From: Rotaria sp. Silwood1
Lineage: Eukaryota > Rotifera > Eurotatoria > Philodinida > Philodinidae
DNA: 64,000 nt
Direction of reading: 5' to 3'
NCBI GenBank assembly: GCA_905250075.1
Contig: CAJNOP010000311.1
Span: forward strand, 124,001 to 188,000
Shown here: piece after piece, positions 1 through 12,178 of the stretch
Layout: each line of letters begins with the position of its first letter
Position numbering within the stretch: the stretch's first letter is position 1
Notes under the pieces: generated by a model
Told to the model about the DNA's origin: nothing
Database searches by the model: none
What the model saw: the letters and a program-made list of their open reading frames with translations, nothing else
Made by a program: the position numbers and the translations under genes

Positions 1-790
1 NNNNNNNNNNNNNNNNNNNNNNNNNNNNNNNNNNNNNNNNNNNNNNNNNNNNNNNNNNNNNNNNNNNNNNNNNNNNNNNNNNNNNNNNNNNNNNNNNNNN
101 NNNNNNNNNNNNNNNNNNNNNNNNNNNNNNNNNNNNNNNNNNNNNNNNNNNNNNNNNNNNNNNNNNNNNNNNNNNNNNNNNNNNNNNNNNNNNNNNNNNN
201 NNNNNNNNNNNNNNNNNNNNNNNNNNNNNNNNNNNNNNNNNNNNNNNNNNNNNNNNNNNNNNNNNNNNNNNNNNNNNNNNNNNNNNNNNNNNNNNNNNNN
301 NNNNNNNNNNNNNNNNNNNNNNNNNNNNNNNNNNNNNNNNNNNNNNNNNNNNNNNNNNNNNNNNNNNNNNNNNNNNNNNNNNNNNNNNNNNNNNNNNNNN
401 NNNNNNNNNNNNNNNNNNNNNNNNNNNNNNNNNNNNNNNNNNNNNNNNNNNNNNNNNNNNNNNNNNNNNNNNNNNNNNNNNNNNNNNNNNNNNNNNNNNN
501 NNNNNNNNNNNNNNNNNNNNNNNNNNNNNNNNNNNNNNNNNNNNNNNNNNNNNNNNNNNNNNNNNNNNNNNNNNNNNNNNNNNNNNNNNNNNNNNNNNNN
601 NNNNNNNNNNNNNNNNNNNNNNNNNNNNNNNNNNNNNNNNNNNNNNNNNNNNNNNNNNNNNNNNNNNNNNNNNNNNNNNNNNNNNNNNNNNNNNNNNNNN
701 NNNNNNNNNNNNNNNNNNNNNNNNNNNNNNNNNNNNNNNNNNNNNNNNNNNNNNNNNNNNNNNNNNNNNNNNNNNNNNNNNNNNNNNNNN
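1..790. other. assembly gap
   Basis: Run of N. The glycosidase exon at 791-973 runs into it, so the rest of that gene is hidden here or lost. Confidence 0.99.
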
Positions 791-973
791 ATCACTACCT
801 GTAGTTTTTGTGAAATAATACCATCCATTTGTATGTTTATATACCCATGGATCAGCACCATCTTGAGCAATAACATTATAAAATGTGTCTACATTGAAAG
901 CTGGTTGAGATTTAAATTCAATGTCTCGCACTGTAAATAAATCAAATTTCAAGTTTTTATTAGATTTAGCCAA
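791..973 (-). CDS. GH43-type glycoside hydrolase, partial (internal exon)
   Basis: The minus strand has an open frame of about 61 codons from a splice acceptor (pyrimidine-rich tract then CAG at 976-974) into the gap. It contains GADPWVYKHTNGWYYF, which resembles the start of the five-bladed propeller of family 43 glycosidases (arabinanase, xylosidase and related), where an Asp-Pro in this motif carries the catalytic base and is followed by an aromatic-rich strand. Such enzymes cut arabinose- or xylose-containing plant polysaccharides and are usually secreted. Upstream exons should lie above 973 but I could not identify them; downstream exons fall in the gap. Family 43 enzymes are typical of bacteria and fungi, so horizontal origin is likely, but this is inference. 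A decayed copy of this exon lies at about 2364-2492. Confidence 0.6.
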
Positions 974-2363
974 CTGTTAAAGTAAAACGTTTCAGTTTTT
1001 GTTATTTTTGAATAAATTGTATATTTGAATTACTTACTTTTCACAAAAAATTGATCTATTTTGGAGTAGTTAAAACTAATATTATATTGCTAGTGAGTTC
1101 TGCATCAAGAGAATTAGTTTCAAATGGTATCGTAATATTTATCGAAACCATTGATGCATTTTTATATGAAATTTTAGGAGAGACAATAATACGGTTGTTG
1201 GTTTTATGCATATGCACTCATATCTTTGATTCATTGTGAAAGATAAATTCTTTGATAAACAGCATATGTTCAAAATTGAATAAAATAATGTAGATTATCA
1301 TCCATATATATAACATAAGATATTTGAAGATTAATTGTGATCTATTGATTTAGATATATATGTATATCGAATAGCACTTTGTTTTCGGTTCAAACTATTC
1401 GTACAGACTATAACTCAAGGTATCTGAGTCTTTTTTCACTTTCATGAAAAGTGCGATTCGAAAATTCATTCAGTGATGAATTATTTCACCTAACTTGTTG
1501 TCCTAGTTTTTCTATTATCTAAGTTATTTCTTTATCATCAAAATCAAATATTATACATTGTTTGAATAAGTTTCTGATACCGAAAATTTCATTTGCCATG
1601 CAGGACTTACGCTCTATTCCGCATAGAATGTGAATAGTTACCAAACGGGTCTTAAAGTCTAAGAAATTCTTCTTGTCTTAAAAATTTGGAGCTAGAACTT
1701 TTCGTTACAGAGCAACATGTTGCAAGATTTTATTGTACAATATATTACCACATTAGAAATTGGTTTTTTAGAAAGTAATGATGGATTTAAAAGACTCGCA
1801 ATGATTTCTCACCATCTTCCCAGATCGAGGATAACAACATCAGGTTCTAATATCTTTGTGGGAGAAACCCGGCTGAAGACTGTGAAATGGTCATATACAC
1901 AAGCTGGGATACAATGCCCACATTGCCAGTGATCGAATCAGGACAATGTGTTCTTAGTTCCGAGCTTCGACTGTTTTTCGAAGTTTTCTAGTCTAAACTG
2001 ATGCTCGTACACTATCGGCTGGTTTGACTAGAATAATTTTCTGTGTGAAAATCTTCCAGTTTATCTTAAAGAAATTTAAGTTTTGGGTAAAATTACGAAT
2101 GTTTTACATATTTATCTCTGGAAAGCTATTATTCTTTTAATCTAAGAGAAGTTTTAGACAGATTTTTTCGAATATATCTCTAGAAAACTCTTTTTAGGTG
2201 GTGTAGATATGTCAATATTTTTCAAATTAGAATTCAAATATGATTTTTTCACTTTTTGTCATAATCTTCTACAAAAACACCAATTGATGATGCACAAATA
2301 TATTGAACAATAAAACGTTTCTATATTTTGTGCGTAATGAAAAGTCCAACCACCGAAACTCAA
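974..2363. other. intron and intergenic sequence, no supported gene
   Basis: Presumably holds an intron and possibly upstream exons of the glycosidase. The short open frames at 1051-1239 and 1717-1932 have no recognisable domain and no coding-like composition. I see no RNA gene or clear repeat. Confidence 0.5.
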
Positions 2364-2492
2364 CAGTTGGAGGTGGTCGAAGATAATGCCGTCCGTTTGT
2401 ATGCTTATATACTTATGAATCAGCAGTATTTTCAGCTAGAACATTATAAAAATAGCTCATTGAAACTTAGGTAGAGTGAATATCAATTTAAT
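2364..2492 (-). pseudogene. decayed copy of the GH43 exon
   Basis: This stretch aligns by eye with the exon at 791-973 in the same orientation. The segment reading VYKHTNG is kept, and the flanking bases match at most positions. The Asp-Pro-Trp motif has become Asp-Ser-stop (TGG to TAA), and at least one indel shifts the frame upstream. It is therefore a dead duplicate, probably from a local tandem duplication of a larger block. No sign of reverse transcription is seen: no poly-A tail and no joined exons. Confidence 0.65.
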
Positions 2493-3348
2493 GACATTTC
2501 GTTTAACAAATTTTTGATTGTATTTCATCCCACATCTAAGACATCCGATCGTTGATGATAAAAGATCGTTTTCATAAGACGATCAAAATCTCTCTGCGTT
2601 ATTCGATCTAGTATCGACTGACTCAACATCGCTTTTTCTAGTGTTCATTCGAATATAGATTCGAATTACTTTTTGTTCGTAAACATTTAAGGATAGGACT
2701 GATGAGAAAACTTGTATAGTTCTATAGAATAACTCTCAATAATATTGAAGTATGAATTCTGAGTAAAAGACATTTTACAAAGTACTTCACAAATGACATA
2801 GTTATGCATATACTGCGCAAACGTTTTCGATGTATGACTCCAATCTTGTTTGCTTTCATATGTACAACTCATCATATTTTTGTTTTGAACGGCTCTTTCA
2901 TTCTTATATATATATATTTGAATCTTCATTTATATTTTCATTGAAATTATGAGACCGATCCTTCATGATTCTTATCTATTCATATTACTTACCATCAACA
3001 AAGTTATTTTAAAAATAGTTTTTCTTCTTTTCTACGTCTAGTGTATCATGACTAGAGATATAAGCCAACACACTGACATGCGGCGGCACAGCCGTGAGGC
3101 TTAGAAATCTAGTGAAGACCAATGAAAATAATAGAAAAAATATTTAAATTCATCATTCCACCCTTTAAATACTTTAATTCCTATGATTCATTTCTCTATG
3201 ATTATGTTCTTTTATTTTCTTGTCTTTTAGAAAAAAAAAGGTGGGGAAACAGAATCTGATCTTAATCGGGAAGAATCATCACAAATCAATGAGTGTCAAA
3301 AAAGAAATGAAAAGTTTAAAAACGAAAACAAAATAATATGATCGAAAC
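2493..3348. other. intergenic, nothing recognised
   Basis: AT-rich spacer between the glycosidase pseudogene and the 3' end of the prenyltransferase gene. It holds no domain-bearing frame. A short GC-rich patch near 3077-3103 can fold into a small hairpin but does not match a tRNA. Confidence 0.5.
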
Positions 3349-5567
3349 TTATTTTGTAGCATATTGTTCTTGAATATATCGCCAATATTTTTTTCTAATT
3401 GGATCAATTTGTAATGCTAATTTTTCACAGAGATCATTTATCATTTTTTTATTCTCTTCCTGTTTTTCTTCTCTATCATCATCACTTAATAATTCAATCA
3501 TATAACCAAGTAAAAATCTCCATTGTCGATTATTCAAATCATCTTTTTGAAAGTGATTATCGTATAAATTTTGACAAAATTTCCATGTACGTTGATCATT
3601 TAAATTTGTTGAACGAAATCGTGCTATGCCACGTAAATAGTTCCATGAACTTTCATTATCTGGACATGATTCAATACGTTTTTCAACATAATCTAATTCA
3701 CGTTCAATTATATCATCTTTAAAACCTGTTGTATGAGCTATTACAAAATAACGTTGATTCCATGCTGAATTATTTCTTATATCTTCTTGTAAAAGTTGAT
3801 CAACATAATTTAACTCGTTGGTCCAAATTGAATAATTTTTAAGTAACCATTGTCGATATTGCCATGCATGATAGTTTTTTGAATCATTTTGAAGAATACT
3901 TGCAATAAATGATAATTCATTTGATGTATGGCCTGAACGTTCAACAATTAAACGACGATGTTCCCAAACCTTAAAAGAGCAAGTGATGAAGTGAAATTTT
4001 AATAGGATAAAAATGTGAAACACGATCTAGCTACTGTTACTAATCACTGGAAAATTGTTTTATTCTATCTAATTTAGGATGTATTTCTTCAATAATATAT
4101 AGTTTAAGCTTCTAAAAATTCAAAAAGGAAGTACTCCATAGATTATAACAAGAGACTATTGATATAAGATTTCTCATGGCATGTTTGTAATGTTTTCAGC
4201 GAACTTTGATGTTGTCATGGACATGGTTCAAGCTTATGAACAAATTATTGATTAACGATCATTTCAATGTTTGCTGTTAGAATTATGATCGTAAAATTAA
4301 TCGTTTTTTTTTATATAAGCAACTGAGTGTTAAAAAAATAAGCGTGCAGAATAGAGCAAATATCAGTGAATTAAATAAAGAAATGTATATCCAAGTGACA
4401 GAACATTAAAGGTCATGTGAGCCATAAAAATGTCTCGAGCACATTTGCACTGCTAGAGAATGATATCGCATTTTTGCTAGCATATGTATACTAACGTACG
4501 AAACCAGAACCAAAAACAATTTGTCTCGTCCATTATCATGTGTGATGCTTCTATCGTAATGCCTATCACGACCTGAAAGAGGAAGGGCTGGTACAAATTT
4601 CTACCTTGTATACTTCAACATTCTCTAAGATTACAAGAATTTCTGAAAATGCATTTGAGCATTCTCACGCTCATCCAGATCACATCAAGACTAGCTACTT
4701 TTATCATATAAAATGATTTTTGTTTATGAGTGGTGCATATCAAAAATCTCGTGAGAAAAATGTTTGGACGTTTTCTTCCAACAAAAGTTGCCTCTTCTAT
4801 TCCGGCTAGTTTTGTGCTCACACTCACCTAGAAAATCAAGAGTTTTTGAAAAAACTCTTCTGACATTCATACAAGCTTTTTCGAAAAACAAGCGTCGAAA
4901 ACCCAGGATTTCGCTAACAAAAGCACATTTTTCCTAGCAAAAATAATAATTTTAATTTAAAGGAAAAATTTATAGCCTTCTACTACGCTATATGAATTTT
5001 GTTTTTACAAGTGACGAAGTTATAAGGGATGACCTGTGATTCTGGGGCAGTTATTATGAAAGTGCCTGGTTTTAGCATTGTCTAAATGAACGTAAAAATG
5101 TTCAAACAGAAACCACAATCAAATTATTTAAACAATTTTTCAGAAATTTCTTGTCTGCTTGAATCCTTTTAGATCGTGTTTCACAAAAACAGAAAAATAA
5201 AATATACTTGATAATTTTTTGGATTTTCTTTAATCATTTGTCCCACAAATGCTAATTCTTCATTTAAATCAGATTTAAGATGATATAAAATTTTTCGTCT
5301 ATAACACCAAACTGTATAATTAGCCGGATTAAGTTGACATGCAGCTTTTGTTAAGTCAAGTGTTCGTTCACTCATTTCATTTGTTTTCATACATGCACGT
5401 AAATAATCAAATGTTTCACGAAAACGATCTGAGTATGCTATTTGAACAACAGGATTTGGTCCATCATCTTGTTCAATTGGTACAACATCAGACCATTCAG
5501 GTCGATGAGAGAATTCAAGTTGATTAGCTAATGCATCGGATTCAACATCAGAATCTGAGTTAGACAT
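3349..5567 (-). CDS. FNTA: protein farnesyltransferase / geranylgeranyltransferase I alpha subunit
   Basis: Common alpha subunit of cytosolic CaaX prenyltransferases; it pairs with FNTB or PGGT1B to attach farnesyl or geranylgeranyl to Ras and Rho family proteins. Two exons: 5567-5208 (120 codons, ending KENPKNYQ before a GTATAT donor) and 3969-3349 (starting VWEHRR), joined in phase 0 to give about 326 residues, near the usual 316-380. Prenyltransferase alpha repeats are clear: NPANYTVWCYRR, NPKNYQVWEHRR, KNYHAWQYRQWLL, RNNSAWNQRYFVI and ESSWNYLRG, each with the W-x-x-R core. The start codon follows an AG four bases upstream (TTTTCTAATAG then GAAA-ATG), like a trans-splice acceptor. The intron is 1,238 bp, long for this genome, and holds only noise frames. 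The myotubularin gene ends 378 bp upstream. Confidence 0.95.
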
Positions 5568-5945
5568 TTTCCTATTAGAAAATTTGTTCTTTTATATTAA
5601 AAATCTAAAATGAAGATAATATTTATTATTATTTTTATTTTCTTTAGTTAAAATGGAATCATTATAATCGATATAGATCACTGTTTATGAGAAGTAGCAG
5701 AATAAAATGTGCTGCAATGGACGCAAAATTTACATACAATTTCGTATGAGAAAAAGCTAGCTGAAGAAAGAATAAAGAAAAACAGATCAAGTACACATAG
5801 TACTATACGTTAGGAAGATTATATTGTTTAGTTGAAAAATCATAAATGCAAAATAGATTTTGTTTCTATTTATACACGAGTCACTAATGTTTGTGGATAC
5901 CATGAATTTGCATGACCAACCTAAAATAATTCAATCATGATTATT
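5568..5945. other. intergenic spacer between FNTA and the myotubularin gene
   Basis: AT-rich, 378 bp. It must hold the 3' UTR of the upstream myotubularin gene and the promoter of FNTA. No other feature seen. Confidence 0.5.
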
Positions 5946-8900
5946 CTATTTGATAATATTATTATTAAAAATATATACATATTGAAATGTATCTAACAGT
6001 ATCTGTCGTTTTGATTGTGTACATAAATTATCTATATCTTGTTTTAGACAATTAATTTCTAATGATAATTGTCGTTCTAATAATGTCGGCATATAATTTT
6101 GATCATAACGACAATAACATTTAGACCATAAAACTAAATTAAATGTACGCCAATCAACATAAAGATTATCTGGAAATGTTTGTGGTGATTCAATATTATC
6201 ATATTCATATTGTTCAGCATTTAATATAATTGGTACATTTGTTATTGGAATATCAAGTGTATATCTTCTTGATTTCGGTGTTTCTAAATAATAAACAGTT
6301 CGATTTGGAGATCGAGGTGATGTTGATGTTGGATAAATAACTGTTGCTTCAATTCGAGATTTTCCTTTTTCATTAGAAGATGATGATGATGATGATGATG
6401 TTTGTAAATTAAATATTGATGCATCATTTTTTAATAAACGACATATTTCAGGATGAAGATATTTTGAAAAATCAAATGATGATAAAACAAATATACTTTT
6501 TGGATAATTATATATTATATTAAGACGTTCAAGAACATCATTAAAAACAAATGTATGATGATAACAATAACAAACATTACGATAAAATTCAAGTAAAAGA
6601 TAATCAGTAAATTCAAATGAAAATGGATTTTGAATAATTAATTGATGAACACAATCAAGAAAAAGAAGAAAAACTGGTGACTAAAATAAAATTTTAGGTT
6701 TTTTTGTTTTTTTGCAAAATATAGAATTTTTTATAATAAAAACAAAAAAAAAACTTTACTTCTTGTACTGGATTTCCATTTATATCATAGAGTATTTGTC
6801 CATAACGTTCAAGAAATTTATGACCACGAATAATCCATTCACGAACAATTAATTCACAAAAACCTTTTATTGTACGACATTTTGGTCGAAGTAAAATTTG
6901 TACTAATGATGACATTAAACAACTATTATCTGTATCACTTCCTAGATTTTTAAATAGCAAAATTCTATTAATAAGGAATTTTTAACAAATTAAATTCTAT
7001 TAGAAAAATTGAAACTATCAATTTGACATATATTAATCAAAAGTTGTTTCTACAATCACAATGAAATTAAAACGTGAAACATAATTGATCTGTATATATT
7101 ATAAATCAAGAAATTCTGCAATATACACTTGAAACTTTCAATGTATTGATATGTTCGTAATAAAAGATGTTACAGTGAGTTTGAAAGCGAAAAAGACACA
7201 TATCTTAAAGTCAAACTTCTTTTATAATCCTTTAGAAACAAGCTGAGATCTTATCTAATCTTATAGAGAATTTTTCACTAATGACAAATATCGATATGTT
7301 AGGTGTAACCGAGATTGAATATGAATCTTTTTCTTTCTTACCAACTAATTCGATATTTGTAAAATTAAGTAATTTAGCTAATGATGCAGCACCACGTAAA
7401 GTTTTTGAAACAAATTTAAGCCATTTACATGTATTTAATTTTGTTAACCATTTTTCATCATCATCATCTATCACAAGAAAAAAAAAACAACAATCAAGGA
7501 TAAAGTAAATAAAAAAGAAGTGTTTCTTTTCAATACCAGGTGCTATTGCACATATTTCAATTAATTTTTCATAACTTGTTTGTAAACGTTTTAAATTACA
7601 TGGAAATTTTGATAGATTATAACGTTGAAATGATTGTTCATAAATATAATCAGGTGAAGAAACTAAATTTGTATCTGTTGTAACACGACGTAAACTAAAA
7701 GAAATATTTTCTTTTAGTTTTTTTTTTGTATTATTCAAAACAAAGTAAAGTTTGTTTTGTTATGACATATTAAACAAAATTCCAACACCAAAAACAATAA
7801 CTACACATGCAACATATAGAAAATAGCAACGATTACCGAGCATGTGCATGTGTCTCTCACCCATCATCGGGCGGCATTTGCGACAGACCACTTAAGTCGC
7901 TTGTTGTTGTTAGATATTCATTCGTACATACCATTTTTGGATTATCAATAGTATTTCGACGTGAAGATTTCCAAAAAATTTTTTTAATATTAAAAAAACG
8001 AAATGGTGATGACGTTACAGTAGGTGGTAAACTCATTGATGATCCCCTACTTGTGAAGAGTAAGAATGAAGAAGTTCAAAAGGAAAAAAAGAAAAGCAGT
8101 CTTAATCATCTTTGAAAATTTCACAAAAACTTTTCTACTATTATTTTTTTTTTACGATGTCAACTTACGGTTCTACACTACTTGTGATTTCTCCAATTCC
8201 TGGAACAGTAATAAGCCTATATTTTTGGGCTTGCATTTGTCTTCTAGTAAAAACATTATTTTCAACTTGAGATGTATGTGTCCAATGCCAAACCTTTAGA
8301 ATGAAAGAAAAAAAAAAGAAATTCATATACATCCCTGGACAAAAATTTTTCCTGCTCTTTTTTAAGATATGTAATTTTTGAAATATTGTTACATGAAGAC
8401 TAGGTCATTTGAATCAATATGCAAATAAGAAAAAGTAAATAAAATTTTTTTTTTGTTCTTACCAAATCTTCATGACCATCATTATCTTTACTATATACGG
8501 AACGAACATAAGGACCTTCACTAGAAGAAAATGAAATTAAAATAATTTTTTTTTTTTTTATTAAGAACTTTTTTTGTTTTTTTTTACCTTTTTATAATAG
8601 ATTCTTGATCGAATCTTTTTTTATCAACAATCCATTGTTGTTCATTTGCTTCATATAATTCATCTCTCCAATCATCAAAAGTCATATAACTTTTTATATA
8701 TTCATCATTATTCCAATTATAATCTAGATTAAATAAATAAGAATAAATTTAGAAAATATTCAATAAAATGAATATTAATTAACTACCTGATAGATCATGA
8801 TCTTGTAATGATATACTTGCCATTGTTGATAATGTATAACTATGATTATTTCTTGGAGATAATTGTTTTTTAGAATTTTGTTGTAATGCAATATATAGAT

Positions 8901-10323
8901 ATAATTGTTCTTTATGTTGAAAACGACAATGAAATTTTAATGCATCGATATACTAAGAAATGAAAATAATTTAATAAAATTTATATGAATTTAAATTGAA
9001 TATACTTTTTCCATTTTTGTTATTGATAATTGTTGTTGTTTAGTATCAGTTGTATTTGATTTTGTAACTGAACATTTTGTAAATGTTATATTTCGAAAAT
9101 CCTATTCATTAAAAATTTGAAATAAATAAAATTATGCGTAAGACAAAAATTTTTGTTCAATATTATTTTGCAATGCAATACTATAGAATCTATTTTTGAT
9201 TGATGTTTATCGAACAACAAAAAACTCAATATGATACAAAAGTAAACCGTTGTCTAAATATTTTACGTAAAAATTGTGTCTTATTTTAAAGAAGCATTGT
9301 TTAGTAGAGGACTCGATATAGTTTCTCTTTTCATATATAATATATGGGAATTTTTATTGTAACTTTCAGAAATACGATATCAAAAACAAAATTTATTGAG
9401 AATTTTTCTCAAATATCAGTTATTATTATACCCGTGTAATAATTGTAAATGTTCGTGTTTCTGATTGTATCTGATTATCATTTAGAAATGATTTGAATCC
9501 TGCTCGAGCATTGACCGCTTCAAAAAAAAAAACATACAATTAGTAAAAATTTATTATCATATCTTATAAAAACTACATACGTGCAACATTGATTTTATAA
9601 ATTGATGTTAATGGAATGTCATAATCACCAATATATTTATTTCCAGAGGATATCTAACAAAAAAAAAAGTAATTGTATTTTTATAATAGTTCTATCGAGA
9701 ACAAAAATGTAGTGGCGCGACAAGAAGATCGTGGTTGTTAGACCAACGCCTTACGATCTTGTAGATAATTCATAGAATATAGTGTCAAGGTTGATAATTA
9801 TTACATTTTTCTTTCTTCTAATAGTAGGGCGACGCCCAGTCTAACCCACTTCTGATTACGTCACTACAAGAAATATTACATACTAAAGTATTCTCGTCAG
9901 TTTCATCATCTGGCGCAAATACAATTCGAAAATTTGTCATATATAAAGTTCCAACTAAACGATTACAACCACCTTCTGTATATTCAACATTATGCACATA
10001 CATATTAAATGGAAGTTCTTCTAAATAATAGAAAGTTTTTCTTTTATTTTAAAAAATTATAAAATTATGTAAATACAAACGTGGTAATAATTTTCGAACG
10101 ATTTTGATGAACTAAAATAAATAAATATATTTGTAATTAGATTTAATTATTATTATTTTTTTGTTTTGTTTTGAAACATTCTACATACTTCTGGTAAAAT
10201 ACTTTGCAAAGCATCATTTTTTGTTACTAAGTCAATATTAGGATCATTAGCAAACATTCTAGGATTTTGTTGTCGATTGACACTAGATGTAAGACTGCCG
10301 AGACTATTTCGGCGAAATGACAT
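5946..10323 (-). CDS. myotubularin-related protein, inactive (MTMR10/MTMR12 type)
   Basis: About 14 exons separated by short introns. Exon 1 is 10323-10189 (begins MSFRRNSLGSL); exon 2 is only 31 nt (10111-10081); exon 3 is 10020-9884. The GRAM/PH part reads RLVGTLYMTNFRIVFAPDD and continues with GNKYIGDYDIPLTSIYKI. The phosphatase-like part has VWHWTHTSQ (about 8290), a helix-rich LKRLQTSYEKLIEIC (about 7580), and SSLVQILLRPKCRTIKGF followed by REWIIRGHKF (about 6900-6800), a myotubularin hallmark. Where active members carry the HCSDGWDR P-loop, this protein reads ELVGSDTDNS, so the CX5R cysteine and arginine are missing. Inactive members act as adaptors for active 3-phosphoinositide phosphatases. 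The last exon (about 6680-5946) has a Ser run near 6380-6400. The start lies four bases after an AG acceptor. Confidence 0.88.
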
Positions 10324-11328
10324 TTTCTAATTAGTTATTTTCATTTTATTTGATATTAACTGGAACAAAAAAAAAAAAAAAAAAACAAAAAACTCGACCT
10401 GAAGGACTATTATCTTATGAATCATTTCGAATGATATAAATAGTTGATTTTATTAACCAATAGAATTTAAAAGAGAAATTTTTACAATGTAATAAAGTGT
10501 ACCAATAGTTACATTATTTTAAAAAAGAAACTAACTAAATATTGACAAATATAGATAGCACTGTTGTTATGTAGTTAATCTCGATTTGAATGAAATGTGG
10601 AAAGTAACAAATTTTTATTTTATTTAAAACCTAACGATCGTTAATAATTATTGGATATCTAATGTAACAGGAATTTGTGTATAGACTAATTTCTTGAAAA
10701 ATTTTTTTATGGGATGTGGATAAGTACTCGAATGAGTATCTTAGTCAGCACTCATATGCTATTCAGTTACTCTGATACAAGCTGTCCAAGTATATACGAG
10801 TACTTTGAACTCAGTACATTTACTAGGAGTAACTAATGTCTATGAATATTACTTGTGAACAAGCATTTAGATGATTAACTTATTCATCTATATAAATTAT
10901 GATTATCTTCATTTATAAAAAAAAATCGAAATGAAAACGTTGGCTAACTAAAAGAATACAAAAGACTCATGTTCATTATGCTGAAGAAGTGTATTATTCA
11001 TTATGCTTTCTCTTGAGACGGTTCGACTTTTTCGTTACTTAGTCTCGTCCTCTGTATTCAAAGTTTATGTGCAACAATTCGCTCGAAAAAATACCGTAAA
11101 TCAATCTTACTATCATTTCATATTGAGTGAAAATGATGAGGATATTTATCAAGTGAGAGTTAACATATGCATTGGCTATACCGTATATGATATTTTTAAT
11201 AAAATGACTTTATATTTTAAATCATTGTGGCAGTTTTGGAAAAACATTTAAAGACAATAAAACAAAAACTTAAGTGAGAGGATCATAATGTATTTCTTAG
11301 TGTTCTACAATTGAATCAATCAAAAACT
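10324..11328. other. intergenic, nothing supported
   Basis: AT-rich. The open frame at 11003-11251 has no recognisable domain. The stretch 10715-10850 is rich in partial repeats of AGTACTC and ACTCAT words and may be an old element, but I cannot define its ends. Confidence 0.4.
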
Positions 11329-11482
11329 TAGAGATGCACTAGTGCCAGTATTATATTGATTTAATATGCTATAAAAAAAGCACCCAAAGCAGCCGGTAAT
11401 TTTGTTGGTGGAGCCAATAGATATTCAGTTACTGGTAGTTTTTGACCCTTTTGCTAGTCCTACCGGTATCAGTACATCTCTA
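11329..11482. mobile_element. hAT-type MITE (non-autonomous)
   Basis: 154-bp element bounded by imperfect terminal inverted repeats: left TAGAGATGCACTAGTGCCAG, right (reverse complement) TAGAGATGTACTGATACCGG, about 17 of 22 positions equal over the full arm. The TAGAGATG-type end followed by a GATACCGG-like word is typical of hAT elements. The flanking 8-mers CAAAAACT and CAAGAAAT agree at six of eight positions, fitting an aged 8-bp target duplication. No coding capacity. Confidence 0.6.
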
Positions 11483-12178
11483 CAAGAAATTATCTAAAAA
11501 CTATTGTTACAATGTATTTTGGTAAGTAAAATGTGCTGTGACGATATCATTCAAAGTGACTTAACTCATGATTGTTGGAAATTATTTCATTGATATCGTC
11601 TAATCTAATTGATAAAAATTTTATTTGTAGCGTTTGCTCATTATAAAACGTTTACGTTACTAATAAATATTGAACTTTCAAGGGCTTTGCAATATTTAAA
11701 AATTTGTGAGAAGTATTTTAGACTCAAGCTTTTTTTTTCTTTATTTTGGCACTATGCGATATGTTTCGATGATGCAAGAAATAAGAGCATTAAATTGAAA
11801 CAACCGCTGACACAATAACATATAGGAATCAATAAGGAAAGTATCCTACATTAATTTTCGAACTTTCGACTTCATGTATTGGCTAGAAAAAGATCTCATT
11901 GAAACTCAGAAAATCTTTAAGAAGTTATTGGTTATGGATCTTCATTCTCGAAACTCAATTAATTCTATGAAGGAAAAAAAAATGGTGTTTTTTCTTCGTT
12001 TAACAACTATCCCAATTTTTGCAAACCTGTAATAGTGAATAATTTATAGCGTTTTAATCTTAAATTCATATTGAAATTTTGATTTTTTTTTTTTGTCAGT
12101 TTTTATGTTTTTTTGCTCTTTTGTATTTTTTATGCGATAAAAGCATGTATTACGTCTTTGATTAAATAGAGACCAACC
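11483..12178. other. intergenic, nothing supported
   Basis: AT-rich with poly-T runs; the short frame at 11609-11818 has no domain. Confidence 0.4.

Noticed and set aside
3077..3103. A GC-richer patch with a GCGGCGGCACAGCCGTGAGGC hairpin-like sequence, considered as a tRNA or ncRNA.
   Set aside because: No cloverleaf, no A or B box and no terminator could be fitted.
7281..8299. Plus-strand frames at 7281-7508, 7807-8115 and 8066-8299.
   Set aside because: They lie antisense to well-supported myotubularin exons on the minus strand.
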